Part shown: positions 1 to 9,029 of the stretch, piece after piece | How the letters are laid out: each line of letters opens with the position of its first letter | Numbering within the stretch: the first letter of the stretch is position 1 | IMG/VR virus record: IMGVR_UViG_3300047462_000129 | Span: 1 to 28,136 of that record | Direction: 5' to 3' (one strand) | Source: a virus | DNA length: 28,136 nt | Notes under the pieces: model-generated | Database searches by the model: none | What the model was told of the DNA's origin: nothing | Seen by the model: only the letters and a program-made list of their open reading frames with translations | Translations under genes and position numbers: made by a program

Positions 1-1168
1 CGTTTCCATCTCCCGATGCGGGATAGAATGTATTGAAATACTGCGTGCCTACGCCATCGGAAATATCTAATGCGCTGCCACCAGTGAGAGCCGCATATAC
101 TTTAAAATTCCCTGGAGTGGCAAGACCAAGCGTATAGTCCACATAATAGATAGTTCCAGTCGTGATAGCACTCGGTTTTGTTCCCCCTGTGCCTGCAAAT
201 AAGAAAGCGGGAACTCTTGTCGTAGAAGTGACAGTTGATGGAGTCGGCAAGGAACCGCTCAAAATGGTTGAAATGGTGCCAGTTGTCGTGACTGCAGTAT
301 ATGAGCAATATGACTGGATATTCACGCCAAGTCCCGACATCAACGATGTATTCGGAAAGATTTTTCCAATGAAGTTCCCGTCGGTGTAATAAAGGCTTCC
401 TTGATGGCCGACAAAGGCAAAATGAGGATTCGGGCTTCCTGCAAGACTGGTAGTAGTGCCACCCGAGAAAGTTGAAAATGCCGCTCCGAGATTCACAGTC
501 GGCTTGCAGAGGATATGACTCGTGGCAAAGAGGAATAGCCAGCCATTGAGTATGGCAATTCCTTGTGTTGAGCTATGTGTGTTCAAATCGGCCAAAAACC
601 ATTTCGGCTGAGTCACTCCACTGACGCTTGCCGAAGAAGAATCGTTTATGAATACATGGCCGTTCTGGTCGGCGATATAATATCTATATTGAGCGGTATT
701 GCTTGAATCGGTATAAAACTCGGTTGCTGAAGCGACTGGTGTAGAGATGATACTATTAGCCGAGTATTGAAAATCACAGCTTCCGCTCACATAGGAAATT
801 GCTGAAGCGACATCAAAAGCAAATGCAGTTGAAAGTTTTACTGTCGTACCGACAACATCAAGCACATAATAATTAGTGCCATTGGTAAGTGCTGCAATAG
901 TAGAGTTTGAAACCACAATCCACGAGCCTGGAAGAAGTGTTCCTGAAGTAAGGGTCATCAAAAGAGTAGTAGAACCTGAAACGGTGAATGATCCAGTGAC
1001 TAAATCCTGCGATTGCTTGGTACGGGCAAAATTGCACATCACTTCTCCGGTTTCCGTGCTGATATTGACCGCTTTCATATTCCCGAAGCCTTTATGCGGA
1101 GAAGAAGCGATGCCGTTTTCAAAGCCCGCTATCACTATCTCTCCGTTTTTTTCTACTTTGTAGGCCAT
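1..1168 (-). CDS. Tail/virion structural protein, C-terminus cut by window edge
   Basis: The frame is open without a stop from an ATG at 1168 to the left edge, giving at least 389 codons, so the end of the gene is missing. The product is rich in Ser, Thr, Gly and Ala with alternating hydrophobic residues, typical of beta-rich tail or fibre proteins. I recognise no named domain. A stretch around residues 185-230 (His-Ser-Ser-Thr-Gln-Gly ... Gly-Trp-Leu-Phe-Leu-Phe) could be a propeller or sandwich strand region. It starts one base after the stop of the LamG-domain gene, so the two are cotranscribed. A fibre, tip or receptor-contact role is inferred only from composition and position at the distal end of the structural operon. 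Confidence 0.75.
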   Translation of the reverse strand, partial: MAYKVEKNGEIVIAGFENGIASSPHKGFGNMKAVNISTETGEVMCNFARTKQSQDLVTGSFTVSGSTTLLMTLTSGTLLPGSWIVVSNSTIAALTNGTNYYVLDVVGTTVKLSTAFAFDVASAISYVSGSCDFQYSANSIISTPVASATEFYTDSSNTAQYRYYIADQNGHVFINDSSSASVSGVTQPKWFLADLNTHSSTQGIAILNGWLFLFATSHILCKPTVNLGAAFSTFSGGTTTSLAGSPNPHFAFVGHQGSLYYTDGNFIGKIFPNTSLMSGLGVNIQSYCSYTAVTTTGTISTILSGSLPTPSTVTSTTRVPAFLFAGTGGTKPSAITTGTIYYVDYTLGLATPGNFKVYAALTGGSALDISDGVGTQYFNTFYPASGDGN

Positions 1169-1169
1169 G

Positions 1170-1832
1170 TTACATGAACATTAAGAAGTTGCTCGGATTC
1201 GCCAATGGATATTGAAGACCGCCATTGTGGTTATAAAGCTGTTTTATCTCGGTGGTAGTCAATGCTCTTGTCCAAATACCCACCTCATCCATCTTTCCTG
1301 TAAGGGGTTTATCAGCCAAAACTCTTTCTCCGAGATAAAGGTGTGAATCCGTTGTATTTAAGACTGGGCTTCCCGAACCGATAGAAGTAGTGTCTTTGTA
1401 AATCGTAGTGGTCGTGCCATCGTAGGTAATGCACCAGAAATGCAAGTTATTATCAGGCGTGACACCTGTATCAACATCGCGTGAGTTTCCCCCTGAAAAA
1501 TACCAATGTGAGTTGACTACCCCGAAATTCCACATTGTGCCAGTGCCGTTTACACCCCAGCTTATGAAGTATTGCTCGGTCGTGGCAGTTCCTGTGATAA
1601 TTCCCCAGAATGCCACTGTACGAGCCGAAGTTCCTGTTATGCCGATATTTGAACCAGAAATCAGATTTGCACTTCCGTTGAAAATAGCACCGTTATTTAT
1701 CTTGACTGCACCATAGGTCACTGAAGTATTGGTCAGCGTAAGAGAACCTTTGGAATCTGCTGCGTTTCCTGACGATTCATCTAACTTATAGTAGTGCTGT
1801 AAACTATTGCTTAATCCTATTGGTGCTGCCAT
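1170..1832 (-). CDS. LamG/concanavalin A-like lectin domain tail protein
   Basis: A 220-residue protein made almost entirely of one concanavalin A-like (LamG_3-type) jelly-roll domain. The family hallmarks visible are an N-terminal 'HYYKLDESSGNAADSKG' segment (around residues 13-29), a central Trp-containing strand region with 'HFWCITYDGT', and a C-terminal 'GKMDEVGIWTRALTTTEI' (around residues 179-196). This fold binds carbohydrate or protein ligands and is common on phage fibres, so adhesion to the host surface is the likely role. No signal peptide is present, as expected for a virion protein. It lies between two Ser/Thr-rich structural genes. Fold assignment is fairly secure; ligand unknown. 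Confidence 0.8.
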   Translation of the reverse strand: MAAPIGLSNSLQHYYKLDESSGNAADSKGSLTLTNTSVTYGAVKINNGAIFNGSANLISGSNIGITGTSARTVAFWGIITGTATTEQYFISWGVNGTGTMWNFGVVNSHWYFSGGNSRDVDTGVTPDNNLHFWCITYDGTTTTIYKDTTSIGSGSPVLNTTDSHLYLGERVLADKPLTGKMDEVGIWTRALTTTEIKQLYNHNGGLQYPLANPSNFLMFM

Positions 1833-1860
1833 ATATTTATTTAATTATATTTATTTAATT
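1833..1860. repeat. Perfect 14-bp tandem duplication at a gene junction
   Basis: The sequence atatttatttaatt occurs twice back to back at 1833-1846 and 1847-1860. The second copy contains the stop codon of the 96-residue gene ending at 1851, and the first forms the leader of the LamG gene. It looks like a simple duplication that lengthened the gap between the two genes. Confidence 0.8.
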
Positions 1861-2141
1861 ATCGCTGTTGGGGTAGGTGTTGGTGGTGTCTGAGCATTTT
1901 TCTGTTCTTGAGTCAAAATACCCAAAGCCACCATCTGCTTTATCTGTGCATTTATGATGTCTATCTGAGACTGCAGATAAGAATTATTCTTATTGCAGCT
2001 TGCCGTATTGTTGTCTATGTCCGCCTGATATGAAGCCGCCAAAGCAGTCGGCTGGTCTAAGGTCACATTCTGCGACGCTACCGAAGTCGTCTGTATCTGG
2101 GCTGTCGTATCGTCTATTTTTGTTATTTTTTGATTGTCCAT
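1851..2141 (-). CDS. Small structural-operon protein, unknown
   Basis: A 96-residue hydrophilic protein with no family I recognise. Residues 1-35 are Thr/Gln-rich, the middle (about 36-75) looks helical or coiled-coil (repeated Gln-Ile-Asp, Ile-Asn-Ala-Gln-Ile), and the C-terminus is a short Pro-Thr linker. It sits between the long fibre-like gene and the LamG gene, so it may be a small fibre accessory or chaperone. That is an inference from position. The start is the only ATG in the usual A/T-rich context. Confidence 0.65.
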   Translation of the reverse strand: MDNQKITKIDDTTAQIQTTSVASQNVTLDQPTALAASYQADIDNNTASCNKNNSYLQSQIDIINAQIKQMVALGILTQEQKNAQTPPTPTPTAIIK

Positions 2142-2151
2142 ATAGTTATAG

Positions 2152-4017
2152 TTAAGCTACGCTAATGCACCTCCACAGAGAAGTGCCTCCATTAAACATG
2201 AAGCCTACTGTTAAGAATAATGTCGTTGAACCATTGGTCGTTGTCGGAACTGCAACCGTGCTATTCTCGGTATTTACCCAAGCAAGCGTCTGAGAAGCGG
2301 CTGAGGCGTCCAAAACTCTCACTATAGTCATCTGTCCATCTGTCGCTGAAGTCGTTGTCATCGTAATCGTAAGTGTGGCGGCAGAGTTGTTGGTGACGGT
2401 ATTAAGTCTGTAAGTGATAGGAACAGTTGCGGCATTTCCTGAAGCGGCAATTGCGTTATTGGTGAAAATAATTGCTTTCTGTGTCTGTGTTGCGGTAAAA
2501 GTCTGAGCAGTGCCGAGACAAGCGACAGTATCGGAAGTGCTTGGGAATGTCCAAGTCTGGCTATCTGCTCCCGCTGCCAATGTCATGGTATTGCTTGCAG
2601 TAAGTGTCTTTCCATCAGCTATGGTAAGAGTTGAACCTGTCGCCGGAGCGGTGATAGTTACTTTGTTTATCGTAGTAGCACTGGCGACTCCCAAAGTCGG
2701 GGTGGTAAATGATGGGGAAGTCGTCATAGCGACATTTCCTGAGCCTGAAATCGTATATTCTCCGACTACGCCAGAGTTATCATAAAGGACTTTCGTGTTT
2801 GAACCTGAAGTGATGGTAGTTGTGCCGATAGTGATTCCTCCGCCTGATTGAGCTACCCACGAAGTGACACCTGATCCATCAGTTTTGAGAACATAATTAT
2901 TTGTTCCATTATCAGCGGGAAGTTGGAACACTGTTCCTGTTCCTGCAGTAGCCGAAACTTTCAAAGCAACGCTTCCGCTTGTTGAACCATTCAAAGTCAA
3001 TTGGCCTCCTGTTCCGCTATTCGCGCCTGATTGCATCACTCCCGTTGCAGTGACTGAAAGGGCATTTATCGCTCCCGCTACTCCAAGACCCCCTGCGACG
3101 GTCAAAGCACCTGTCGTTGTCGTAGTTGAAGCAGTGGAAGTCGTAATGGCTACCGCGCCTGTCGTGGTATCGGCTGCGTTAGCTCTTAGAGTAAGATTTT
3201 GCGTAGTCAAAGTTCCTCCAGCGATAGTCTGACCTCCTGAAAGACCGGTTGAACCTACGGCATAATCGCTTCCTGCGGTGGCTGCGCTTATAGCTGTTCC
3301 ATTGCCTTTCAATACTCCCGTGATAGTCGTGGTAAGAGTAAGAGCCGGAGTCGCACCTCCTGAAGAAGAGCCAGCAAAGCCGTTTGCCGAAGCCACTGAA
3401 ACCGCCGTGACAGTACCTGTTCCTTTTGCATCAATCTGAGTTTGGATAGCTGAAGTGACTCCTTTCACATAGGAAAGTTCGGTCAAAGATGGGTAGGTTG
3501 AGGTTGAAAGAGATACGAGATTTTCCGATGAATCGGTGGCGACGATTTCCGAAGCGGTAAGTGCAGGCAGATTAAGAAGTCCGGTGCTGCCGTCCATTTT
3601 CATCAAAAGATTTGTTCCGCGCCCTTGGTTGTACCATGTATAGCTTTCAGTGCTTGGCAAACTGAAACGCATATTCGGGTCAAGATATTCAATTGTTCCG
3701 TTGTGGGTTAATGAACCGGTGCTTGTGCCGTCAAGAATGATGCCTGTAAAAGTAGGGGAAGTCTGCATGGCAACGACGGTACCCGTGCCTGTGATGGTGT
3801 ATTCTCCGACGACTCCGTTTTTATCATATAAAATGTTCGTATCTGAGCCTCCGGTGATGGTGGTTGAATCTATGACGATGCCAGAACTACCAGGCAAATC
3901 CACCAAAAGACGATGAGTCGTCGGATCGGCATAGACTTTAACTGGAGTTTTTCCGTCAACAGATGAAACCCCTATGATTGATGAGACTGAATTTTGGTCT
4001 TTTGATGCGTTTGCCAT
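2152..4017 (-). CDS. Long Thr/Ser/Gly-rich tail fibre protein
   Basis: A 621-residue repetitive beta-structured protein of the kind common in metagenomic phage fibres. Residues 1-40 form a short module with 'IGVSSVDGKTPV' and 'RLLVD' that is shared with the next gene upstream (4022-4297), probably an attachment module. Residues about 49-92 and 395-441 are a diverged internal duplication (each with 'LYD..GVVGEYTI.G.G' followed by 'TSP.F'). Residues about 441-490 carry 'GVASATTINKV' and 'TIADGKTLTASN', phrases I associate with phage fibre shafts. The C-terminal 180 residues may form the distal domain. Host-adhesion function is inferred. Confidence 0.8.
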   Translation of the reverse strand: MANASKDQNSVSSIIGVSSVDGKTPVKVYADPTTHRLLVDLPGSSGIVIDSTTITGGSDTNILYDKNGVVGEYTITGTGTVVAMQTSPTFTGIILDGTSTGSLTHNGTIEYLDPNMRFSLPSTESYTWYNQGRGTNLLMKMDGSTGLLNLPALTASEIVATDSSENLVSLSTSTYPSLTELSYVKGVTSAIQTQIDAKGTGTVTAVSVASANGFAGSSSGGATPALTLTTTITGVLKGNGTAISAATAGSDYAVGSTGLSGGQTIAGGTLTTQNLTLRANAADTTTGAVAITTSTASTTTTTGALTVAGGLGVAGAINALSVTATGVMQSGANSGTGGQLTLNGSTSGSVALKVSATAGTGTVFQLPADNGTNNYVLKTDGSGVTSWVAQSGGGITIGTTTITSGSNTKVLYDNSGVVGEYTISGSGNVAMTTSPSFTTPTLGVASATTINKVTITAPATGSTLTIADGKTLTASNTMTLAAGADSQTWTFPSTSDTVACLGTAQTFTATQTQKAIIFTNNAIAASGNAATVPITYRLNTVTNNSAATLTITMTTTSATDGQMTIVRVLDASAASQTLAWVNTENSTVAVPTTTNGSTTLFLTVGFMFNGGTSLWRCISVA

Positions 4018-4021
4018 ATTA

Positions 4022-4297
4022 TTATGTTGAATCTACTAAAAGTTTTCCATCAGACGATATATACACTTGAACTGGCGTTATGCCGTCAGCCGATGAAACA
4101 GCTATCAAAACCGTATGACTATTTTCATCACGAGAAGCGGTACCATCACCATGACTCGTTCCAGTCGTATTATCATCTACGATTAAAGTATGATTGGATG
4201 GATTTACCTGAACTCGGTCAATAGTCGTTCCATCAGTTTCTGAAACTCCTATCATTGTCGGTACGCTATTTTCGTCTATGGCTGCGGTTGTTGACAT
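4022..4297 (-). CDS. Small tail protein with two copies of a shared 35-residue module
   Basis: A 91-residue protein consisting of two tandem copies of a module: residues about 7-42 (DENSVPTMIGVSETDGTT ... HTLIVD) and about 56-91 (RDENSHTVLIAVSSADG ... KLLVD). The same module forms the N-terminus of the long fibre protein encoded immediately downstream. Because it is shared by adjacent virion genes, it is probably an assembly or attachment unit, for example joining the fibre to a baseplate. That role is inferred. It ends 4 bases before the fibre gene begins. Confidence 0.7.
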   Translation of the reverse strand: MSTTAAIDENSVPTMIGVSETDGTTIDRVQVNPSNHTLIVDDNTTGTSHGDGTASRDENSHTVLIAVSSADGITPVQVYISSDGKLLVDST

Positions 4298-4301
4298 ATT
4301 G

Positions 4302-4865
4302 TTAAACTGGTGTTACTTGTCCATCCTGACTTACTGGAAGCCACTGACAGAAGAACTGGATGACTCCCGTTGTCGGGGAATTGGTCGTGGAATAGACATA
4401 CTCAATATCGGTGGTTGCAGCAGTCTTTTTCATTGCCACGAATGGCGAGAAGTACATCGTTTCAAGTGTGGTTGGTTCTGATACTCTGCCTGCCGAATTG
4501 TTCAGAAGGACGAGAGCTGCCGAAGCCAAATCATTCTTGACTATGGTTGAACCAGCCTTTATCCCTGAAAGAGCCGTACCTGATGAAGCGGTAATGCTGA
4601 CTTGCGCCGTCTGGTCGTTTAGTCTCCAGTAGGCAGCAGTGTGGTTTGAACCGAGGTTAGTGGTGACTACGCCCCATAATCCTGTGACTTGGACGGTGCC
4701 TGTAATGTGGAAAAGAGGCACAGCGATTCCTGATGTGTTATCTCCTGTAAAGGTGATTGATTTGGTGGCCTGTAAGCCTCCGTTTGTTATCGGCACATCA
4801 TTATCATCACGGGGAAATGTTCCTCGTTGGGTCATCTGTACCGTATCTGGGGTTGGATTTGCCAT
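4302..4865 (-). CDS. Putative tail/structural protein
   Basis: A 187-residue protein of alternating hydrophobic and Thr/Ser/Gly residues, with an N-terminal 'FPRDDNDVPITNGG' that faintly resembles the module of the two downstream genes. The remainder (residues about 34-187) looks like one beta-sandwich domain, with strand-like segments around 'GTVQVTGLWGVVTTNLG' and a C-terminal 'GVIQFFCQWLPVS'. I recognise no family. Its position among fibre genes suggests a tail or decoration component. Confidence 0.65.
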   Translation of the reverse strand: MANPTPDTVQMTQRGTFPRDDNDVPITNGGLQATKSITFTGDNTSGIAVPLFHITGTVQVTGLWGVVTTNLGSNHTAAYWRLNDQTAQVSITASSGTALSGIKAGSTIVKNDLASAALVLLNNSAGRVSEPTTLETMYFSPFVAMKKTAATTDIEYVYSTTNSPTTGVIQFFCQWLPVSQDGQVTPV

Positions 4866-4866
4866 G

Positions 4867-5571
4867 TTATTTCTTTAATCTATCCATCGCTCTTTCCAAA
4901 GTCTTTCTCTGGTCGGCGAGGCGTATCTTTTCTGCTCTGATAAATTTGTTTTCTTTCTCTAAATCCGCATATTTGTTCTTGATGTCTATCTGCGAAGCTT
5001 TGACGCTGGCTTCTTTCATATCAAGTTCCTGTTCCTTTATTTCAAGCTCTTGGATTGTCTTTTCTTTAATCGCCTGAGCTTCAATAAGCGTCTTTCTAGC
5101 TGTTTCCTTTGTGCTTTCAGCTTCCGCAAGGCTTTTGATTGAGGATCGGCGTTCTTCTTCAATGCGCTGGGTTTCTTCCGAAAGATGCGCTTTGTCCACT
5201 TCCATATCCTTTGCAAGAGATTTGAGTGTGAGATGTTCTTCATTTAATTGCTTGGCATAGGCTAGTAATTCGTCCTTTTTCGCATTGACCTTTTCCCATT
5301 CGTTGTCCAAGGGTTCAAGGAGTTTTGTGCGCTTCAAATCAAGCGACCTGACTTCCTCCCCGAGGATTTCCCGTTCCCGAATGTACTTGTCAATCTCCGC
5401 TCGGACTTTCCTGATAGTTTCATCCCTAAACTTCAGGAGATTGGCCTGTTCGTCGGCCTTCATCTGCCTCAAAGAGTCCACTTTCTTCGCGAGCTTGGCT
5501 CCTTCTTGGATTTCCACTTGCCGTTCAAGGACTTTCGCCTTCGCTATGTCTGTTTTCTCTAAGAGTTTCAT
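4867..5571 (-). CDS. Long coiled-coil protein
   Basis: A 234-residue highly charged protein that is almost all predicted coiled coil: Lys, Glu, Arg, Gln and Leu with heptad-like spacing from about residue 5 to 230, no Cys, no Trp beyond one, and no membrane segment. It stands between the head-associated gene at 5573 and the tail genes. A tape-measure role is unlikely because it is short and lacks hydrophobic segments. A rod, neck or tail-assembly role is possible, but nothing in the sequence decides it. It begins next to the stop of the upstream gene. Confidence 0.7.
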   Translation of the reverse strand: MKLLEKTDIAKAKVLERQVEIQEGAKLAKKVDSLRQMKADEQANLLKFRDETIRKVRAEIDKYIREREILGEEVRSLDLKRTKLLEPLDNEWEKVNAKKDELLAYAKQLNEEHLTLKSLAKDMEVDKAHLSEETQRIEEERRSSIKSLAEAESTKETARKTLIEAQAIKEKTIQELEIKEQELDMKEASVKASQIDIKNKYADLEKENKFIRAEKIRLADQRKTLERAMDRLKK

Positions 5572-5572
5572 G

Positions 5573-6046
5573 TTATTTCAAGACTGACGCTCCTTCAGGA
5601 ACCAAGCTGTCATCTTCATTGATGACGCGGCTGATATTCCTGCCTTTCGGGTCTTTCTTGTAGTTGTCCTCATTGTCTCGCGGAAGCACTTTTGTCTTGG
5701 CTTTGGCGAGCGGCAACGGTTCCAAGCACTTCTGAATGTATGGAGCCAAGTCCTTGTCGTTATAAAGCGGTGGGCGATAGCCTTGCTTCACATCGTCTAG
5801 GTGCTTGAACTTATCCGTCTGATAAAAGACCTCAATGGCCAATTCCTTCGCAAACTTCTTGCGGATATTCTGGATTTCAATCGGCGTGGCATCGGCGATG
5901 ATAAGGGGAATGGTTGAAAGCGGAGGGAATTTGTATTCCACGCTGTTCCATTTCGCCGTAAATTCCGCGTCAGTCCAATTGGTAAATCTGAAAATCCCGT
6001 CAAAATCCTCTGGCAAAATTGATGATTTGCCCTGTTCTTCGTTCAT
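5573..6046 (-). CDS. Head/tail-associated phage protein, unknown function
   Basis: A 157-residue soluble protein. Residues 14-45 read 'GIFRFTNWTDAEFTAKWN' followed by a short beta-like segment. Similar openings occur, to my recollection, in proteins encoded beside capsid genes of uncultured phages. The C-terminal third is charged and probably disordered. A structural or head-completion role is inferred from its position in the virion block. No catalytic motif is visible. Confidence 0.65.
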   Translation of the reverse strand: MNEEQGKSSILPEDFDGIFRFTNWTDAEFTAKWNSVEYKFPPLSTIPLIIADATPIEIQNIRKKFAKELAIEVFYQTDKFKHLDDVKQGYRPPLYNDKDLAPYIQKCLEPLPLAKAKTKVLPRDNEDNYKKDPKGRNISRVINEDDSLVPEGASVLK

Positions 6047-6080
6047 AATGTTGTGCCTTTCTCAGGCTGTTATTGGTTAA

Positions 6081-6117
6081 TCCGAGCGACTACTCTCGGA
6101 GGGAAATTATCTTTCCC
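6081..6117 (-). terminator. Two tandem hairpins in the gap after the 273-residue structural gene
   Basis: Two inverted repeats follow directly on each other: tccgag/ctcgga (6081-6086 with 6095-6100) and gggaaa/tttccc (6101-6106 with 6112-6117, loop of 5). They lie in the 111-nt gap between the stop at 6158 and the next start at 6046, one of the larger gaps in the structural block. Neither has a good U run on the minus strand, so they may be RNA processing or partial termination structures rather than strong terminators. Confidence 0.4.
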
Positions 6118-6157
6118 TATATAACCCACCACTTTCGTGATGAGCTATAAGGAAAAG

Positions 6158-6979
6158 CTAGAGATTGAGGAAAATCTGTCCTACTTTTGCCGAGGTAAGC
6201 GTCTGAATTGACGTACCGACATGTGCTGCCGTCGTCAGAGAAGCGACACCGACTGCTCCAGCCGTTGCTGCCGATCTGCCGAGTGGATAGCCCACGTTCG
6301 TGACCGTGTTATCAACCAAGCAACCGACTTGTCCTTTTGCATGGACGAGGCCGTATTGCTGGACTCCGACTGCTGTCATGGCTCCTGAAGTGCCATCCCA
6401 GGTCGGGGCGGTTGAAGCCGCCAAGGCATAGATGGTTACTCCGACAGGTGCTCCTGAAGCAGATGCGGGATTGATAATGACATTCGTGTACATGTTCTGG
6501 GAAAGGGAAACGGTTGAGGTCGCATCCAAAGTGACCTGAATCGGGTCTTCCAATGTGATGACGAAGCTCGCGTTTGCCGCAGCCGGAGCATTTGAAGAAA
6601 TCTTCAATGTCTGGCCGATGCCTGTTCCCGCAGAGACCACGAGGTATCCTCCCGCGTAGTAATTCTGCTTTACGACAGTTGAGCCGTTGGTCGCGTAAAT
6701 CTGCGTGGAACCTGCTGTTGCCGGATAGGCTGCAGGAACCGTGATAGCGAGATTTTCATGTCCAGTGACTTCTGCCGCTGATTGAACGAGGACTCCTTGG
6801 GTGAGGGCGACTGCGCCGTTCTGCACCAAGACGAGTTCTCGTCCGTCTGACGTGTCAAAGCGTTGTCCGACATAGGTATCAAAGCTCTGGTCTACTGTTC
6901 CGGTTCCCGTAGAAACTGAAGTAGCCTGCTTGAAGATAGCGAGCGGAGCGACTGTTGAACGTCCTGTTATACGTGACAT
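6158..6979 (-). CDS. Putative capsid decoration / structural protein
   Basis: A 273-residue beta-rich protein that is abundant in Ala, Thr, Val and Gly and nearly free of charge clusters, encoded shortly after the major capsid gene. The segment 'YVGQRFDTSDGRELVLVQNGA' style opening (residues about 36-56) and the strand pattern 'GYLVVSAGTGIGQTLKI' (around 110-126) resemble head-decoration or structural proteins I have seen in uncultured aquatic phages. Expected partner is the capsid surface. It is preceded by a 26-nt A/T-rich gap and followed by a hairpin-containing gap. No enzyme motif is visible. Confidence 0.65.
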   Translation of the reverse strand: MSRITGRSTVAPLAIFKQATSVSTGTGTVDQSFDTYVGQRFDTSDGRELVLVQNGAVALTQGVLVQSAAEVTGHENLAITVPAAYPATAGSTQIYATNGSTVVKQNYYAGGYLVVSAGTGIGQTLKISSNAPAAANASFVITLEDPIQVTLDATSTVSLSQNMYTNVIINPASASGAPVGVTIYALAASTAPTWDGTSGAMTAVGVQQYGLVHAKGQVGCLVDNTVTNVGYPLGRSAATAGAVGVASLTTAAHVGTSIQTLTSAKVGQIFLNL

Positions 6980-7005
6980 AGTTAAAAATTAAATTAAGTT
7001 GATAA

Positions 7006-8013
7006 TTAGTTGACAATGACAGCTTCGCCGCCTGTTTTGACGACTGTTCCGCCGTTTGCGACCTTGAGTCTGTTAGTACCTGTGTCAATCCATACTGCCG
7101 TAGTGGCTCCTGGAGAGAACACCGTGCTGTTTGAGATACTGACATATCCTTGCGTGAATCCGTCCATTGAGCCGAAGACCTGCGTGAGGGCTGTGGCATC
7201 GTTGGTTGATTGCGCATAGAATTGGCAGTTCGTAAATTCAATCGTTCGGTCTATTGACGTCGTACCCGCAAAGGTGACGAAGAGATAGCCCGCATTGCTG
7301 ATCCATGACCTGAATACGCAGTTGATGAATCTGATTTTGCTGGTGGTATTTGCACCTGTTCCCGCAAAATAGATTTCTCCTTGCGTTGAGTTGTCAATGG
7401 AGACGTTGTCGTTTCCGAAGATGCAGTTGACGAATGTGTTGAGCGTTGATGCACTGAACTTTACGTTGTATGCGCCTGCGGTGACTGCATCGCTTCCGCC
7501 GATTCCATAGAAGGTGACATTCTCAAAGTAATTGCGGTTTCCAGTGATAGACATGGCTCCGAAAGAAGTCGCGTCTCCTGATACGCCTCCGTAGATTTCA
7601 ATGTTTGAGAAATAACAATCATTGGCTGACAAGGTAACGACTGGCGCTACGCCTGTGGCGGTTGATTTCGCCGCGATTCGTGAACGCTGGTCTACGAGTC
7701 CGCCGATACCGATCAAGTGCGTCAAGCTCTTGTTCCAGTTCAATGTGGTCGTCTGATAGTCGGTGGTTGAACCTGCCGTATCGCTTTCTGCAATGAGAAA
7801 GATGACGTCATTGTTATTGGCTGTAGCTTGGCTGAGCGCGTGTGAGAGCGTCTTGAAGGCAGTAGACGGAGAATTGCCTACATTGCTGTCAGAACCTGTT
7901 GAAGGTTTGACATACCAGTAGTTTCCCGTGAAACCTGCGAATCCCACGATTGAAGTCGGAAGGATTGTCTGAGGGCCGAGACCTGGAATATAATTTTGTA
8001 ATAGTGCTGACAT
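7006..8013 (-). CDS. Right-handed beta-helix (pectin-lyase-like) virion protein
   Basis: A 335-residue protein with the regular rung pattern of a parallel beta-helix: 'NYWYVKPSTGSDSNVGNSPS' start (residues about 30-49, typical of pectin-lyase-fold proteins), then rungs such as 'YFSNIEIYGG', 'YFENVTFYGIGG', 'TFVNCIFGND', 'RFINCVFRSW' and 'EFTNCQFYAQ'. These end each turn with the Asn/Thr ladders common in this fold. Phage beta-helices often degrade or bind polysaccharide, but no catalytic cluster can be assigned by eye. It lies between the major capsid and decoration-like genes rather than beside the fibres, so it may decorate the head. Confidence 0.75.
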   Translation of the reverse strand: MSALLQNYIPGLGPQTILPTSIVGFAGFTGNYWYVKPSTGSDSNVGNSPSTAFKTLSHALSQATANNNDVIFLIAESDTAGSTTDYQTTTLNWNKSLTHLIGIGGLVDQRSRIAAKSTATGVAPVVTLSANDCYFSNIEIYGGVSGDATSFGAMSITGNRNYFENVTFYGIGGSDAVTAGAYNVKFSASTLNTFVNCIFGNDNVSIDNSTQGEIYFAGTGANTTSKIRFINCVFRSWISNAGYLFVTFAGTTSIDRTIEFTNCQFYAQSTNDATALTQVFGSMDGFTQGYVSISNSTVFSPGATTAVWIDTGTNRLKVANGGTVVKTGGEAVIVN

Positions 8014-8047
8014 ATTTCTTTAAGTTAAGCCTGATAATATGCCAAGA

Positions 8048-9029
8048 CTAATTGATTCCTGTGATTCCCGTAAGTACGCCTTGTCTTGATGGGTTCGTGC
8101 AGATAAGCTGACCGCCAAAAATCATGAAGCCGTTGACGGCACCCATGTTGTATGGCCTTATCCATCCTGTCCATGTGAACGCTGAAGGATCGTATTCTGA
8201 GTCTTCGTAGACGTTTCCTTCAATGTTCTTCGCTTTCGGAGATACTTTTTCGCCTTCCCACCAGTTCAATGAGTACCAGTTGAGGAAATTCGTGTTCAAC
8301 ATATAGAAGTAGCCTGTCGTGATTTTCTTGTCGCGATAGATTTCCATACCATCCCAGATAAGGTCGGCGTATCCCGATGCCGAGGCTTTCTGCGAGATGT
8401 TCATTTCAAACTCAGACATGACGTTTCTCTGGAACGGCGTAAGGAGCTGTTCAAAGTATGCCCATGTCGTGTAGTCCGTGATAATCATATTCGGTCTCAC
8501 TGGGCCGTCTGCAATGTTATTCCAGAGCTGTCGTACCTTCAAAAGAGAGATGGTTCCCCCTGATGCGGTTACGGTTGAGTTAAGACCGGTATAAGTGGCT
8601 CGTGAAAGTCCTCCGTATGAGGAGAGAACCGAGCCGTTGTCTACGATGCCTGCAAGACCCATAGGGGCTTTGCCGCCGAATGAAGAACCATCCTGTTGGA
8701 GGAAGTTTCCGATGTCGTCGGCTGCGTCCTGTGCCCTTGATTCCATCATGACTGACATGAGTTCAAGGACTTTCATATTTGTCTTGTTCGTAGAGAGTTC
8801 TGAACCTGCGAGCGCAACGTTGGTTGCGACGAAGGTCGGATAGAACGTCATATTGACCGATACAGGCTGTTGGGTGATCGGCAGAAGGTCAAAGCCGTTG
8901 AAGGCTACTGACGCGACACCTTTCTGATATTTCATCGGGAAAAGCATCTGCGATCCGTCCCATTTCTTTACCGTTTTCTTTTCAAGGATTGCGGCGAAGA
9001 ATCTGTTATCGTGCAAGATTTGGTCTACC
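8048..9029 (-). CDS. Major capsid protein, exon 2 (main body)
   Basis: This exon encodes all but the first 23 residues of a 350-residue HK97-fold-type major capsid protein; the rest is exon 1 at 9813-9883. Joining TT (end of exon 1) to G (start of exon 2) restores one frame and gives '...YLAPALVDQILHDNRFFAAIL'. Visible family features are 'GSQMLFPMKYQKG' near the start, 'RATYTGLNS', 'IITDYTTWAYFEQLL' in the middle and 'DGMEIYRDKKI' later. These match a capsid family widespread in phages. The contiguous frame within this piece begins only with a TTG at 9016 and lacks the conserved N-terminus, which is explained by the intron. It lies just downstream of the scaffold gene in the usual head order. 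Confidence 0.88.

Noticed and set aside
1-1163. Plus-strand frames (162-389, 876-1163) and a short minus frame at the left edge
   Set aside because: The minus-strand frame from 1168 is open through the whole stretch and fits the operon; the others are shadows.
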